NCBI GenBank assembly: GCA_964612555.1
Contig: CAZTBW010000009.1
Span: 1 to 64,000 of the forward strand
Direction: 5' to 3'
Length of the DNA: 64,000 nt
Source: DAOLCO01 sp964612555
Lineage (GTDB): Bacteria; Bdellovibrionota_C; UBA2361; SZUA-149; DAOLCO01
In this document: positions 41,192 to 50,512 of the stretch, in pieces
Position numbering within the stretch: the stretch's first letter is position 1
Layout: each line of letters opens with the position of its first letter
Notes under the pieces: model-generated
Databases searched by the model: none
Told to the model about the DNA's origin: nothing
The model's input: only the letters and a program-made list of their open reading frames with translations
Translations under genes and position numbers: made by a program

Positions 41192-43207
41192 CTACCAATT
41201 ATTTTGCTCCAGTGACCAGTATTCAACGAGTTTGTTCAAGTTCCCAATCTCACTCAGAAACCGACTCGGTTCCGAAAATGAGTATCCCCCACCATACATT
41301 GAATATCCTCTTCCCCTGCCTTGAAAGGGGCATGAAAGGTAGAGGTTCTGTTCTGCCCTGGTACATGCCACATACAATAACCTTCTTTCTTCTTCGAGCT
41401 CCTTTTCCTGTCCCATTGCCCGGGAAGAGGGGATAAACCCGTCAAGAAGATTAAGGATAAAAACACTATGCCACTCAAGCCCTTTTGCGGAATGTATTGT
41501 GGATAGAGTGAGAGGCTCTTCGTCCTGCTTTTTTTGTGTTTCATCGGATACCGCCTTGGGGTCTGGTACTTCCAGTGAGAGATCATCAAGGAAGCTTTCT
41601 ATGCTGTTATGTTTTTCAGACATCTGGGAAAGAGAAGAAAGATCATCAAGACGTTTCAGGTAGTCATCATGTTGTTTTTTTAGAATCGGGAGATAGTATT
41701 TCTTTATGATTTCAACAGCGTGAGCGGGGCTGTTATAAGAGGAGCGCACCTCAAGAAACATCTCTTTAAGCGCCTCAAGTGCGGCACTGTATTTTTTCTT
41801 TTTTGTCTGGGAGAGAGCTTCCAGTTCAGAACTTCCTTCGGTAATGACCCGCGTTAATTCCTGAGCAGTTTTTGCCCCGACCCCTTCATGCAGAAGCAGC
41901 AGACGATACCATGAAGTAGCGTCCCGATGGTTTACAGAGACTCTGATAAAAGCAAGTATGTCCTTTACATGAGCGGCTTCTATGAACTTGATACCCCCGA
42001 ATTTCACAAATGGAATATTATAATGTTGCAGTTCGACTTCAAGCTCATTGGAGTGCCAGGCTGCTCTGAATAAAACGGCAATTCGATTCAGCTCGATACC
42101 TTCTTCTCTGAGTTCAAGAATCTTCTGTGCAATAAACCCCGCCTGCTCATGAACGGATTCAGGACGTACCAGGACTGGCTTTTGGCTTGATTCGAGTGAT
42201 GAAAACAGTTGTTTCGGGTATTTCTCTTTTGCTGAGACGAGTATGGCATTTGCGAACTCAAGAACAGGCTGAGTGCTTCTATAGTTCTGTTCCAGAGATA
42301 TGATTTTGCAGTCCGGGTATTTTTTAGGAAAATCCATAATATTTCTAAACTCAGCCCCCCGAAAGGAATACACACTCTGTGCGTCATCTCCAACTGCAAG
42401 AATATTATTATGAGATGATGCAAGGAGGGCACTGATCTCTGCCTGTATGTGATTTGTGTCCTGGAACTCATCAATCATTATATAGCGATACTCCTGAGAG
42501 AGTTTTCTACAAAGTTCCTTGTTACAGCTCAGGAGCATTTTTAATTCGATAAGGAGGTCATCGTAATCAAGTAGTGCCCGGGAGCGCTTCATTTTTTGAA
42601 ATGAATCATAGAGATTTTTTATTACCGACGCCTCTTCATAGAAATCGGGAAACTCTTCAGAGATGATCGTTTCTATCGGGTTTCCTGTATTTACCGATTT
42701 GGAGAATATTTCCAGCAAGGTTTTTTTCTTGGGAAAGCGGGAGTCTGTTTTTGAAAGATTGAGCTCGGTTCTTAGAAGGTTAAGTAAGTCTTCTGCGTCA
42801 CTTCGGTCAAGTATCGTAAAATTTGGTTCCAGTTCAGCCTGTTTTGCGTACCGACGCAGGATCGTGTTTGCAAACCCGTGAAAGGTACCGCCCCTGATTG
42901 AGCGACAACGCTCATCAAGTATGGTGGATGAACGCCGCAGCATCTCCTGAGCCGCTTTTTTGGTAAAGGTGAGTAGCAGTATTTGTTCAGGAGCTATGCC
43001 TTTTTCTATAAGATAGGCGACTCTGTAGATCAGGGTTCTGGTCTTCCCGCTACCTGCCCCGGCTATGCAGAGTACCGGACCTTCAGTGGTGGTGACCGCT
43101 TCGAGTTGTCTGGGATTCAGCTCGGAGGCATAGTCAATAGTGAAATCGGGAGGCAGTACTTTTTGAGCGGGTTTTATAATGTATGTTTTACTTACAGGTA
43201 AATCCAT
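41192..43207 (-). CDS. UvrD/Rep/PcrA-family superfamily 1 DNA helicase
   Basis: 671 residues. Motifs in order: Q-motif LNPRQLEAV, Walker A AGAGSGKT (49-56), Ia LLTFTKKAAQEM, TFHGFA, Walker B DEFQDTN (246-252), III VGDDAQSVYSFRGA, IV QNYRST (307-312), V STIHSAKGLEW, VI EEERRLLYVACTRA. A 3'-5' helicase of repair or replication restart. Slightly shorter than E. coli UvrD; the C-terminal extension is brief. Downstream of a Nudix hydrolase gene by 20 bp on the same strand. Confidence 0.93.
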   Translation of the reverse strand: MDLPVSKTYIIKPAQKVLPPDFTIDYASELNPRQLEAVTTTEGPVLCIAGAGSGKTRTLIYRVAYLIEKGIAPEQILLLTFTKKAAQEMLRRSSTILDERCRSIRGGTFHGFANTILRRYAKQAELEPNFTILDRSDAEDLLNLLRTELNLSKTDSRFPKKKTLLEIFSKSVNTGNPIETIISEEFPDFYEEASVIKNLYDSFQKMKRSRALLDYDDLLIELKMLLSCNKELCRKLSQEYRYIMIDEFQDTNHIQAEISALLASSHNNILAVGDDAQSVYSFRGAEFRNIMDFPKKYPDCKIISLEQNYRSTQPVLEFANAILVSAKEKYPKQLFSSLESSQKPVLVRPESVHEQAGFIAQKILELREEGIELNRIAVLFRAAWHSNELEVELQHYNIPFVKFGGIKFIEAAHVKDILAFIRVSVNHRDATSWYRLLLLHEGVGAKTAQELTRVITEGSSELEALSQTKKKKYSAALEALKEMFLEVRSSYNSPAHAVEIIKKYYLPILKKQHDDYLKRLDDLSSLSQMSEKHNSIESFLDDLSLEVPDPKAVSDETQKKQDEEPLTLSTIHSAKGLEWHSVFILNLLDGFIPSSRAMGQEKELEEERRLLYVACTRAEQNLYLSCPFQGRGRGYSMYGGGYSFSEPSRFLSEIGNLNKLVEYWSLEQNNW

Positions 43208-43227
43208 GGTGCAGGGTATCTCTTCTT

Positions 43228-43785
43228 TTACAATAATGATAGCAATCGAGCTGCCCGGTAGATACCTATAATACTCATTGCATCTTTTATTTCGCCATTT
43301 TCAATCATTTTTATTGCAGTATCAAAGCCTACGTTTTTAATTTGCAAGACCTCGGTGTCATCAGGTTTCTTTGATGTCTCAGTAAGATTTCTTGCAATGT
43401 ATAGCAGTCCCCGTTCTGAAGAGTGACAGTTTGAAAGATGGATTTCATGACCCAGTTGACTGAATTCACCGGCAATCAGCCCAGCCTCTTCCTGTAGTTC
43501 TCTTTTTGCTGCATGTTCAGGTTCTTCCCCGGCTTCTACTCCTCCTTCAATGATTTCCCAGGAATATTCCTCCATGCAGTAACGATATTGCCCTACCAAT
43601 ACAATATCGTTATTTTTATGCAGTGCGACCACCCCGCTTGCAATTTTTGTCTCTACAACGCTATAAATTCCTTTTTCCCCATTAGGTTTTATGACCTGAT
43701 CTTCACGAACACGGATCCATGGGTTCTTATAGATAAGGGATGAGTTAAGAGTAGTCCAGGGATTGGCTTCTGATTTATTGCTCAT
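43228..43785 (-). CDS. Nudix hydrolase, ADP-ribose pyrophosphatase-like
   Basis: 185 residues. The Nudix box is complete: GGVEAGEEPEHAAKRELQEE followed by AG (pattern G-x5-E-x7-R-E-x-x-E-E-x-G). Upstream strands SGVVALHKNNDIVLVGQYRY and the downstream C-terminal LQIKNVGFDTAIKMI resemble ADP-ribose or nucleoside-diphosphate-sugar pyrophosphatases rather than MutT. It would hydrolyse such metabolites to monophosphates. First gene of the minus-strand run; 59 bp divergent from the MutY-like gene. Confidence 0.88.
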   Translation of the reverse strand: MSNKSEANPWTTLNSSLIYKNPWIRVREDQVIKPNGEKGIYSVVETKIASGVVALHKNNDIVLVGQYRYCMEEYSWEIIEGGVEAGEEPEHAAKRELQEEAGLIAGEFSQLGHEIHLSNCHSSERGLLYIARNLTETSKKPDDTEVLQIKNVGFDTAIKMIENGEIKDAMSIIGIYRAARLLSLL

Positions 43786-43844
43786 GTATTTTATGTGTAT
43801 TATAGGATTTAATTCTTAAGTGTATCATTTATTTTCGATTCATC

Positions 43845-44735
43845 ATGCAAAAAGATTTTCTTTATTGGAATAGCAAAGAACATAAAATTTTTCTTGAGTA
43901 TTCTAAAGGAGTGTCATCCTGGAAGAGAAATTTTAAAAAGCTGATCTGGTCTTTCCATAAGGAGAACAGAAGAGATTTTCTTTGGCGTCGAAATATTTCT
44001 CCTTATCGGGTGCTTGTCTCGGAGTTTATGCTTCAGCAGACTCAGACAACTCGTGTAAGGGAGAAGTTCCCTGAGTTCATTAAAGCCTTTCCTTCACTCA
44101 AGTCCCTGGCAGAGGCATCACCTGCTGAAGTTCTTAAGCTCTGGTCGGGTTTGGGTTATAACAGAAGAGCAATATTCTTACACAACTCTGCTAAGATAAT
44201 TAGAGACAGTTATAGAGGTCGGGTGCCTTTTGAGAGGGAGCTTTTACTTTCGCTCCCGGGTATTGGTGCTGGGACGGTATCTGCGATCAGAGTTTTTGCT
44301 TACAATCTTCCTGATGTGATCATAGAAACAAACATCAGGACGGTATATCGAAAGTTCTTTTTCCCCAAAGACACAAACATTTCTGATTCCAGTATTGCTC
44401 CTCTCATGGAAATGACCATGGACACTGCTAATCCCAGGGAGTGGTATTATGCCTTGACGGATTACGGGGTGTTTCTTAAGCAGAATGGGTATCAGGTAAA
44501 CAGTGTCTTTAAGGGGTATCGACCTCAGACGAAATTTCAGGGTTCACGCAGACAGGTTCGTGGAGAGGTTTTACGTATCCTCATAACCGAAGGAAAGATT
44601 TCCAAACGTAAAATGTCTCTCCGGATGCAGTCTGAATTCAGCAGAAGCTCAGATGAGATTTTATCAATATGCATGGAGCTCGAAAAAGACGGTCTGATTA
44701 CTATCAGAGATGGTAATCTTTTACTTGTTTCTTAG
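43845..44735 (+). CDS. mutY: MutY-like adenine glycosylase lacking the iron-sulfur cluster
   Basis: 296 residues of the HhH-GPD superfamily. Segments VLVSEFMLQQTQTTRV (Glu60 equals the MutY catalytic Glu), LWSGLGYNRRAI and the helix-hairpin-helix LPGIGAGTVSAI (137-148) point to adenine glycosylase. Two departures: the residue at the catalytic Asp position is Glu161 (VIIETNIRTVY), and the four-cysteine iron-sulfur motif is missing; the only cysteine is near the C-terminus. The C-terminal 65 residues look like a winged helix (RQVRGEVLRILITEGKISKR) instead of the 8-oxoG-recognising MutT-like domain. A cluster-less MutY-like clade is known from other bacteria and archaea, so activity is plausible but unproven. 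Confidence 0.78.
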   Translation: MQKDFLYWNSKEHKIFLEYSKGVSSWKRNFKKLIWSFHKENRRDFLWRRNISPYRVLVSEFMLQQTQTTRVREKFPEFIKAFPSLKSLAEASPAEVLKLWSGLGYNRRAIFLHNSAKIIRDSYRGRVPFERELLLSLPGIGAGTVSAIRVFAYNLPDVIIETNIRTVYRKFFFPKDTNISDSSIAPLMEMTMDTANPREWYYALTDYGVFLKQNGYQVNSVFKGYRPQTKFQGSRRQVRGEVLRILITEGKISKRKMSLRMQSEFSRSSDEILSICMELEKDGLITIRDGNLLLVS

Positions 44736-44815
44736 TGCCTCGACCCGAAAGTTTTTGCACTTTGAGGTATCGCTCGGCACCTGCACCATGAAGCGTAGCA
44801 GTGAAAACAGAGGGA

Positions 44816-45190
44816 TTAATCCGGTAGTACCGTCTCTTCTATCATTGCAGCAAAGTAGGGGCTTGGACCTTGTGAGACATCTCTCATCATTTCGCCTGCT
44901 TCTTTTGTTTCTACAAGTACCCACTGCATCCTCGGAGTGCCATCTCGGCTTGGTTCAAGAAATTTTCTAACCACCAGGAACCCATCCTGAAAGGATGCTG
45001 TATGGATGCTCGCAAGTCGGTAGATGTGAAGTTCGTGTTTTTTTGATTTAGCCGCTCGTTCTGCTTTTGGTTTGATTGACTCTACATCCTCGGCAATGAT
45101 CCAGTCTCCGGTGTTAACCGATGGGCATGCAAAGAACTCCTTCCCTCTCTCAAGACTTCTTTCTAGATCTTCTAGAAAATCAATTGCCAT
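44816..45190 (-). CDS. Hypothetical protein
   Basis: 124 residues, soluble, no signal or membrane segment. N-terminus FLEDLERSLERGKEFFA is amphipathic; a central strand-rich part (HELHIYRLASIHTASFQDGFLVVRKFLE) and a helical end follow. No family recognised. Convergent with the MutY-like gene. The 80-bp gap contains nested short inverted repeats (AAAGT/ACTTT and GTGCC/GGCAC, about 44735-44780) that may act as a weak terminator. Confidence 0.55.
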   Translation of the reverse strand: MAIDFLEDLERSLERGKEFFACPSVNTGDWIIAEDVESIKPKAERAAKSKKHELHIYRLASIHTASFQDGFLVVRKFLEPSRDGTPRMQWVLVETKEAGEMMRDVSQGPSPYFAAMIEETVLPD

Positions 45191-45349
45191 ATTGCTTTAC
45201 CTCGCTTAATTTTTTGGAACTTTATTACGTTATAAGTAGGTTTCGGGATTATCTGCCCGGGACTTAAGTGGTTTCTTTTAGTATTTCAAATATTTACGAG
45301 AAACTATGAGAGGGTTTATGGAGAGAGGCTGTTTTTCTGAAACCGAAAA

Positions 45350-46774
45350 TTACAGAGGCAGCCCCACAAAGCCGGTAGTGATTCCTATAAATATCCGGTT
45401 TGACTGGAGGTCTTGTACCGGAATCCCGCGTTCTTGCATGGCTCCGGAAGATTTGGTGGACTGAACCGTATAGTTATAACCGAAGGTCAGAGCAGTGGCT
45501 TGTCCGATATGATAGTTCAGAGAGGCAGTGCCTTCAAAGCGGCTTATGTTTGGAGATAGTTCAGACTCATCTTCAAACTGTAAATAACTGCCACCAAGTA
45601 CCAGTTTAAGATCATCCATCAGTGGTTCTGATAGGTTAATAAAGGTAACTCTGTTTATAAATCTTTGTCCATCTATGTTTGTGGTAAAACCTTGAGAGCC
45701 ACCCAGGGTAAGAAGTGAGCCGGGGCGATATGCATAATTAATTGAGAGGAGATAGGTCAGTCCGGTATTTGAAGTTTGAGGATCTCTAAACTCGCTAGTC
45801 GTAGTTCCATCCGGGTTTGTAGTAATAACTTCAATGGGTAGAGGAGTATTTTTTAATTTAGAGTACCCCATACCAACGGCAGCATTCATAGACAATGTTT
45901 TACTATATGTGTACTTTACTGTTCCCTGTACCTCTCCATTTATTCTGTCTAATTGTGATGGGTCAAGGTCGACGTCACCAAAATCTCCGGGGTCAATAGC
46001 AGTAAAAATCTGTACCCCACCAGTTCCGACGATTCCAAGTGTCAAGCTGTCGTTAACCTTGTAATTCAGAGCTGAATCCCCCATATGAGAATGGAAATCA
46101 ATACCCCCTTGTCTTACCAGACTGGGTCTGTTTCTCACGTCATTAAGACTGAACTCACCAAGAAATTTCTGATAACTCCCTATGTATCCGAGGTCATAGG
46201 TGAGATCTCTTGAAATCTCGACATTTCTTATACCGGTTTCACCGCTGAGAATGTAGTTTTGAGTTGTTTGGGTTGCGGTTGAGCTTGGTGCGGATACATT
46301 GTTTGAGGTTGAGTGTATACCGTTTCTGATAGTGAAGTGATATGGTCCTGGAAGGATGATGTCGGCAAGAGAAGTTTCCAGTTCTCCATCCAGGATGAGT
46401 CTGTCCTGTTCCGAGTATTTGTTAAATAGAATTACGCCTGCGGTGAAGTCATAGGATGAGTCTATGGTCTGTTGAAGAAAGGGAAGAGAGCCGGCAGCAC
46501 CGGCAGTGATGTTGGTCAGAAAGTCGCTGTTGGGTTTTCCGTCAAAATTTTCAAAAACCAGACGACGAGGTGTTCCTCCGCTGCTTTGTTCGATAAGGTC
46601 GTCATTAAACAGCATTGGCACGGGTGGGGGTTTGGTATCTTCAAGGAAGACGTTATCATCGTAGACGGTCTGTACTCCAAGTGTAATCGATACCTGGGCA
46701 GAGGCGTTTGTACAGAACAGGCTGAGCAGGACAGCACTCAGTAGGGGAAACAGTGTAAAAGAGTTTTTTCTCAT
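45350..46774 (-). CDS. Outer-membrane beta-barrel protein
   Basis: 474 residues from the ATG at 46774, which places a classical signal peptide (LLSAVLLSLFCTNASA) at the N-terminus; upstream in-frame codons are AT-rich and probably non-coding. The mature protein starts QVSITLGVQTVYDDNVF, the entry strand typical of a barrel family whose first turn has YDDNV, and continues with alternating aromatic/polar strands (SINYAYRPGSLLTLGGS, ATALTFGYNYT). It ends with GFVGLPL rather than a terminal Phe. Function could be structural or export-related (similar barrels occur near polysaccharide genes), but no such genes adjoin it. Confidence 0.78.
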   Translation of the reverse strand: MRKNSFTLFPLLSAVLLSLFCTNASAQVSITLGVQTVYDDNVFLEDTKPPPVPMLFNDDLIEQSSGGTPRRLVFENFDGKPNSDFLTNITAGAAGSLPFLQQTIDSSYDFTAGVILFNKYSEQDRLILDGELETSLADIILPGPYHFTIRNGIHSTSNNVSAPSSTATQTTQNYILSGETGIRNVEISRDLTYDLGYIGSYQKFLGEFSLNDVRNRPSLVRQGGIDFHSHMGDSALNYKVNDSLTLGIVGTGGVQIFTAIDPGDFGDVDLDPSQLDRINGEVQGTVKYTYSKTLSMNAAVGMGYSKLKNTPLPIEVITTNPDGTTTSEFRDPQTSNTGLTYLLSINYAYRPGSLLTLGGSQGFTTNIDGQRFINRVTFINLSEPLMDDLKLVLGGSYLQFEDESELSPNISRFEGTASLNYHIGQATALTFGYNYTVQSTKSSGAMQERGIPVQDLQSNRIFIGITTGFVGLPL

Positions 46775-47113
46775 CTCGGGTACATATCCAAATAGAGCTG
46801 TTACAATTGTATCTATATGATGCTGAAAAAATTCAAGAAAGACCAATATTGTTTCAGAAAATGTAGCAGTATTTCCAATTAAAATCAGCAAAAAACCATT
46901 TAAATTCATCATGTTATAAACTGATCAAGTTTGTTTAAAACACTTAAAATCAAAGTATTTCCCGACTTACTATCTATAATAATTGAACTATTTTTATTGG
47001 CTACTAAATTAGTAAAGGATAAATGATGCTTATCCGATAATTTTTCTAGGAAGTTGAAGATGAAGTGAATGATCTTTTAAATAATGCAGGTTTACAAGAG
47101 GGAGTAGAAAATA
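46775..47113. other. Intergenic region before the unknown/FlhB-C pair
   Basis: AT-rich, divergent. TTGAACTATTTTTATTGG and similar runs could hold promoters but no convincing pair stands out. A 23-codon frame from GTG at about 47068 overlaps the next gene's start; it is not supported as a gene. Confidence 0.3.
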
Positions 47114-47563
47114 GTGGTAGGAATAGAGCAAGCTGAAGTACCAACCTTTGCCTCTTCCAGAGGAAACCGGGAAGATTTGCGTCAACAACCAAATGCAAGA
47201 AGAATCGCCCTGAGAACGGCATTTGTCTCCCGATTCATTCTTCTTAGGGAATCAAGACGATCAAGGGCGCATCGTTTGATAGAAGCTATGAGCTGGGATG
47301 ATTCAGCATCCGCCGAAGACCTTTATGATCTCTTCAGATCAGCTTTTTTGCAGAACGGGGATAAGCTCGAGCCTGTTGACCGTGATTTGAAACGGGCACT
47401 TTCTCATGCGTACTGTTCAATTGAACACTTTATGGGGCAGTACGTGAGCAGAAGTACCACCACTTTTATGGATGCCCTTGAAGACTACAAAAAAAGTAAT
47501 AAACTGCTCTTTGGTGATGATGTAGATAAGGAAATCAAGTCAGTTGGCTGGAGAGTGCCATAG
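47114..47563 (+). CDS. Hypothetical protein upstream of the FlhB-C protein
   Basis: 149 residues, GTG start. No signal peptide or membrane span. The N-terminal half is strongly basic (NARRIALRTAFVSRF, RESRRSRAHRLIEAM); the rest is helical and acidic (SASAEDLYDLFRSAFLQNGD). It ends 16 bp before the FlhB-C gene, so the two are probably cotranscribed and this protein may work with the flagellar export apparatus. No family recognised. Confidence 0.55.
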   Translation: MVGIEQAEVPTFASSRGNREDLRQQPNARRIALRTAFVSRFILLRESRRSRAHRLIEAMSWDDSASAEDLYDLFRSAFLQNGDKLEPVDRDLKRALSHAYCSIEHFMGQYVSRSTTTFMDALEDYKKSNKLLFGDDVDKEIKSVGWRVP

Positions 47564-47579
47564 ATGCTAGTATTGACTC

Positions 47580-47906
47580 ATGTCTGAGGATACCGGCGAG
47601 TCCAAAAAGAGAAATTATGCAGTTGCGCTTCACTATGGCAAGGGTGATGATGCCCCTCGTATTCTTGCTGCCGGTCCCGGTGAGATAGCAAAAAGGATAC
47701 TCGAGCTTGCAGAAGAGAACAGTATTCCGGTCGAGCGTGATGATTCACTGGTAGAGGTTCTTTCAAAGATTGAAGTTGGTGCTACGATTCCAATTGAATG
47801 TTACAAGGCGGTGGCAGAAATCTTTGCATTTCTTTTCAGGATGGATCTCTCCTGGAAGGAGAAGAAACTCGCAGAATTCCCCGAATTTCCCAAATCAAAA
47901 TCCTAG
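47580..47906 (+). CDS. FlhB C-terminal-domain-like protein
   Basis: 108 residues aligning by eye with the cytoplasmic C-terminal part of FlhB/YscU export-switch proteins: NYAVALHYGKGDDAPRILAA, GPGEIAKRILELAEENSIPV, LVEVLSKIEVGATIPIECY and KAVAEIFAFLFRMD. The membrane domain is absent and the NPTH autocleavage site is missing; the frame starts just after that position. Free-standing FlhB-C proteins (FlhX/YlxH-region type) accompany many flagellar systems and can substitute for the cleaved C-terminal piece. Here it would serve the flagella built from the propeller flagellins. ahcY follows. Confidence 0.82.
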   Translation: MSEDTGESKKRNYAVALHYGKGDDAPRILAAGPGEIAKRILELAEENSIPVERDDSLVEVLSKIEVGATIPIECYKAVAEIFAFLFRMDLSWKEKKLAEFPEFPKSKS

Positions 47907-48112
47907 TTTTTACAGCCTTTCTGAATATTTGAGACACCGTTTCCGGGTGGTTGTAACTACCGGAGAATGTGCTACTATGGGCACCGAAAGTATGTAATAA
48001 CAACGTATTTATCTAAAAGTATTTAATTTTTTAGGAGCTATAGAACAGTTTGGAAACATCAACCGCAGAATCGGGTACTGCCCGGAATTCATCTCTTGGA
48101 AATGGAACTACC

Positions 48113-49426
48113 ATGTCAAAATCTACTTCAAACGCTAAAGATTATAAAGTGAAGGATATCAATCTGGCTGCTCTTGGCAGGAAAGCGATTTCTCTTGCTG
48201 AAATAGAGATGCCTGGTCTTATGTCATTAAGAAAGGAGTATGGTGCAAGTAAACCTCTTACCGGTGCCCGTATTGCCGGCTGTCTTCATATGACTGTGGA
48301 AACGGCAGTACTTATTGAAACGCTTACCGCGCTTGGTGCCGAGGTGCGTTGGTCGAGTTGTAATATCTTTTCAACTCAGGATCACGCAGCCGCAGCCATT
48401 GCTGCAACAGGAGTACCTGTTTTTGCATGGAAGGGCATGTCGGAAGAAGAGTACTGGTGGTGTGTAGATCAGACCATTATGTTTGGAGACAAGCCGTTGA
48501 ACATGATTCTTGATGACGGGGGAGATCTTACTGTACGTTGTCACGAAAAGTATCCTGAAATTATCAAGCAGGTCATAGGTATTTCCGAAGAGACGACTAC
48601 AGGGGTACATCGTTTATATCAAATGGCGGAGCAGGGGATTCTCAAGTGTCCTGCGATTAATGTTAATGATTCCGTTACCAAGAGTAAATTTGATAATCTC
48701 TATGGTTGCAGGGAGTCTCTTGCGGACGGCATCAAGCGTGCTACTGATGTGATGGTTGCGGGTAAGGTCGTAGTGGTGGCTGGTTATGGAGATGTTGGAA
48801 AGGGTTGTGCTCATTCCATGAAGAGCCTTGGTGCTCGTGTCCTCGTCACTGAAATTGACCCGATCATTGCGCTACAAGCTGCAATGGAGGGTTATGAAGT
48901 AACCACTATGGAAAAAGCAGCACCCGTTGGAGATATCTTCGTTACTGCCACTGGTTGTTGTGACGTGATAACTTCCAAACATCTTACCCAGATGAAAGAT
49001 CACGCCATTGTGTGTAACATTGGTCACTTCGATTCCGAGATTGAAGCAAACTGGCTTCTAAACAACCCTGAAGTAAAAATAGAAGAGATCAAGCCTCAGG
49101 TTGACAAGTGCACTCTTCCAAACGGAAACAGTATTCTACTTCTCGCAAGTGGAAGACTGGTAAACCTCGGCTGTGCCACCGGACACCCTGCCTTCGTAAT
49201 GTCCTGTTCCTTCACCAACCAGGTAATGGCTCAAATAGCCCTCTGGACTGAAAAGGAAAAGTTCACCCTCGGAGTCCACGTCCTCCCAAAAGAGCTGGAC
49301 GAAAAAGTAGCAAGCTTGCACCTGAATAAACTCGGAGTAGAACTAACAAAACTCACTCCAAAGCAAGCTGAATATCTTGGTATTAATCCGAAAGGACCAT
49401 ACAAGCCTAATCACTACAGATATTAG
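48113..49426 (+). CDS. ahcY: Adenosylhomocysteinase (S-adenosylhomocysteine hydrolase)
   Basis: 437 residues from ATG 48113; a TTG at 48050 with an AGGAG site 12 bases upstream would add 21 residues. Family motifs are unbroken: ARIAGCLHMTVETAVLIETL, NIFSTQDHAAAAIA, DDGGDLT, NVNDSVTKSKFDNLYGCRES, the NAD-binding GYGDVGKGCAHSMKSLGARV and the C-terminal KPNHYRY. It splits S-adenosylhomocysteine into adenosine and homocysteine with bound NAD, removing the product inhibitor of methyltransferases. Homocysteine can feed the cystathionine beta-synthase at 37607. A strong terminator follows. No SAH riboswitch could be recognised upstream. Confidence 0.96.
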   Translation: MSKSTSNAKDYKVKDINLAALGRKAISLAEIEMPGLMSLRKEYGASKPLTGARIAGCLHMTVETAVLIETLTALGAEVRWSSCNIFSTQDHAAAAIAATGVPVFAWKGMSEEEYWWCVDQTIMFGDKPLNMILDDGGDLTVRCHEKYPEIIKQVIGISEETTTGVHRLYQMAEQGILKCPAINVNDSVTKSKFDNLYGCRESLADGIKRATDVMVAGKVVVVAGYGDVGKGCAHSMKSLGARVLVTEIDPIIALQAAMEGYEVTTMEKAAPVGDIFVTATGCCDVITSKHLTQMKDHAIVCNIGHFDSEIEANWLLNNPEVKIEEIKPQVDKCTLPNGNSILLLASGRLVNLGCATGHPAFVMSCSFTNQVMAQIALWTEKEKFTLGVHVLPKELDEKVASLHLNKLGVELTKLTPKQAEYLGINPKGPYKPNHYRY

Positions 49427-49450
49427 GACTTTATTCCTCTTATTTCTTCT

Positions 49451-49484
49451 AAAAAGCCTGTGCATTTCGCACAGGCTTTTTTTG
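49451..49484 (+). terminator. Rho-independent terminator after ahcY
   Basis: AAAAAGCCTGTGC (49451-49463), loop ATTTC, and GCACAGGCTTTTTTT form a GC-rich stem ending in a run of T. Confidence 0.95.
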
Positions 49485-49634
49485 TTTACTGTAGAGCCTA
49501 TTGTATAGTGAGAATGTTTCCAGATGCTCTCATTGAACGTGCTGGAAAAGGGATTTTTCGAGTGCCGCATTCATTTCCTGTGAACGCCTTGTTTATGCGA
49601 ACATATTAACTGAAAATCTTTTTATATATTTATT

Positions 49635-50462
49635 ATGAAGAAAACAGTAAACTTACTTTTAGTCTTTATATCCCTATTACTACTCAGCGCATGCAGTCCT
49701 AAGATGCGTTTTGCTCCGGGTGAGATTCCTCCTCCTCTTGTTCCTGCAAAAGAACTAAAGCAAGACGCAGAAAAATATGTTGCTGCTCACATTGAAGAAG
49801 GTAATTTTAGAAAAGTAACTTCTGGTCCAAAATATTTACGGGTGAAGAACATGGTTGAGAGGATGAGTAAATCAGCGGGCTATCCACCAAACACTTTTCC
49901 GACACACGTAGTGGATGCCGGTGATTTTGTTAATGCGGCAGCTTTTAATGGCTCATCTATTGTTGTGTATACTGGTCTTTTAGATAAAGTTCCCTCTGAT
50001 GATGAGCTGGCAGCGGTGGTGGGTCATGAGATCGGACATATTATGGCAGAGCACTATAAGGATGCGGCGGAGGAGAAACAGCGTGCCGCAGCAGTAGGGG
50101 TCGGAGCTTCAATTTTAGGAACCATAGTTGATGTGGCAACTACCGCTGCCGGTTATGGATCAGTGGCTGGCATTGCCGGAAGTGTGGCAGAAAGTGGTGG
50201 AGGGGCTTTGGCGTATGGTGCATTTGTAGGCTCTTTTAGCAGGACTCAAGAATATGAGGCTGACCACATTGGGATAATCTTAATGGCAAAAGCTGGTTAC
50301 GACCCTCACGGAGCAATCAGATTTTGGCAACGTGCCGCTGAGGTTTTTGGTTCATCAAACTCTTCTGTCGGCGCCTTTTTCAGCACTCACCCTGCATCTT
50401 CTGACAGAATGAAAAGCCTGGAAGAAGCGTTGCCCATAGCTTTATCTCACGCAGGGAAATAA
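49635..50462 (+). CDS. M48-family metalloprotease lipoprotein
   Basis: 275 residues. Signal peptide with lipobox LLSAC (Cys20). Zinc motif HEIGH at 131-135 and third ligand Glu208 in RTQEYEAD; the FVNAAAFNGSSIVVYTGLL segment is typical of LoiP/BepA-like M48 peptidases, which degrade misassembled outer-membrane proteins in the periplasm. A glycine/alanine-rich segment (about 155-200) lies between the zinc motifs. Short for BepA because the TPR domain is absent, so closer to LoiP. Confidence 0.92.
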   Translation: MKKTVNLLLVFISLLLLSACSPKMRFAPGEIPPPLVPAKELKQDAEKYVAAHIEEGNFRKVTSGPKYLRVKNMVERMSKSAGYPPNTFPTHVVDAGDFVNAAAFNGSSIVVYTGLLDKVPSDDELAAVVGHEIGHIMAEHYKDAAEEKQRAAAVGVGASILGTIVDVATTAAGYGSVAGIAGSVAESGGGALAYGAFVGSFSRTQEYEADHIGIILMAKAGYDPHGAIRFWQRAAEVFGSSNSSVGAFFSTHPASSDRMKSLEEALPIALSHAGK

Positions 50463-50512
50463 GGCTAAGAAGTAAGTAATGTTGGGATAGTGAGTCTGCT
50501 GCAAAGCCCAAA

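Noticed and set aside
44735..44815. Nested short inverted repeats between the MutY-like gene and its convergent neighbour
   Set aside because: Stems are only five bases and no T-run follows; not strong enough for a terminator call.
47068..47139. 23-codon frame (GTG start) overlapping the gene at 47114
   Set aside because: No ribosome-binding site and an upstream stop; likely chance.
47906..48050. Possible SAH riboswitch before ahcY
   Set aside because: Short complementary segments exist, but the conserved SAH-riboswitch core could not be matched by eye.
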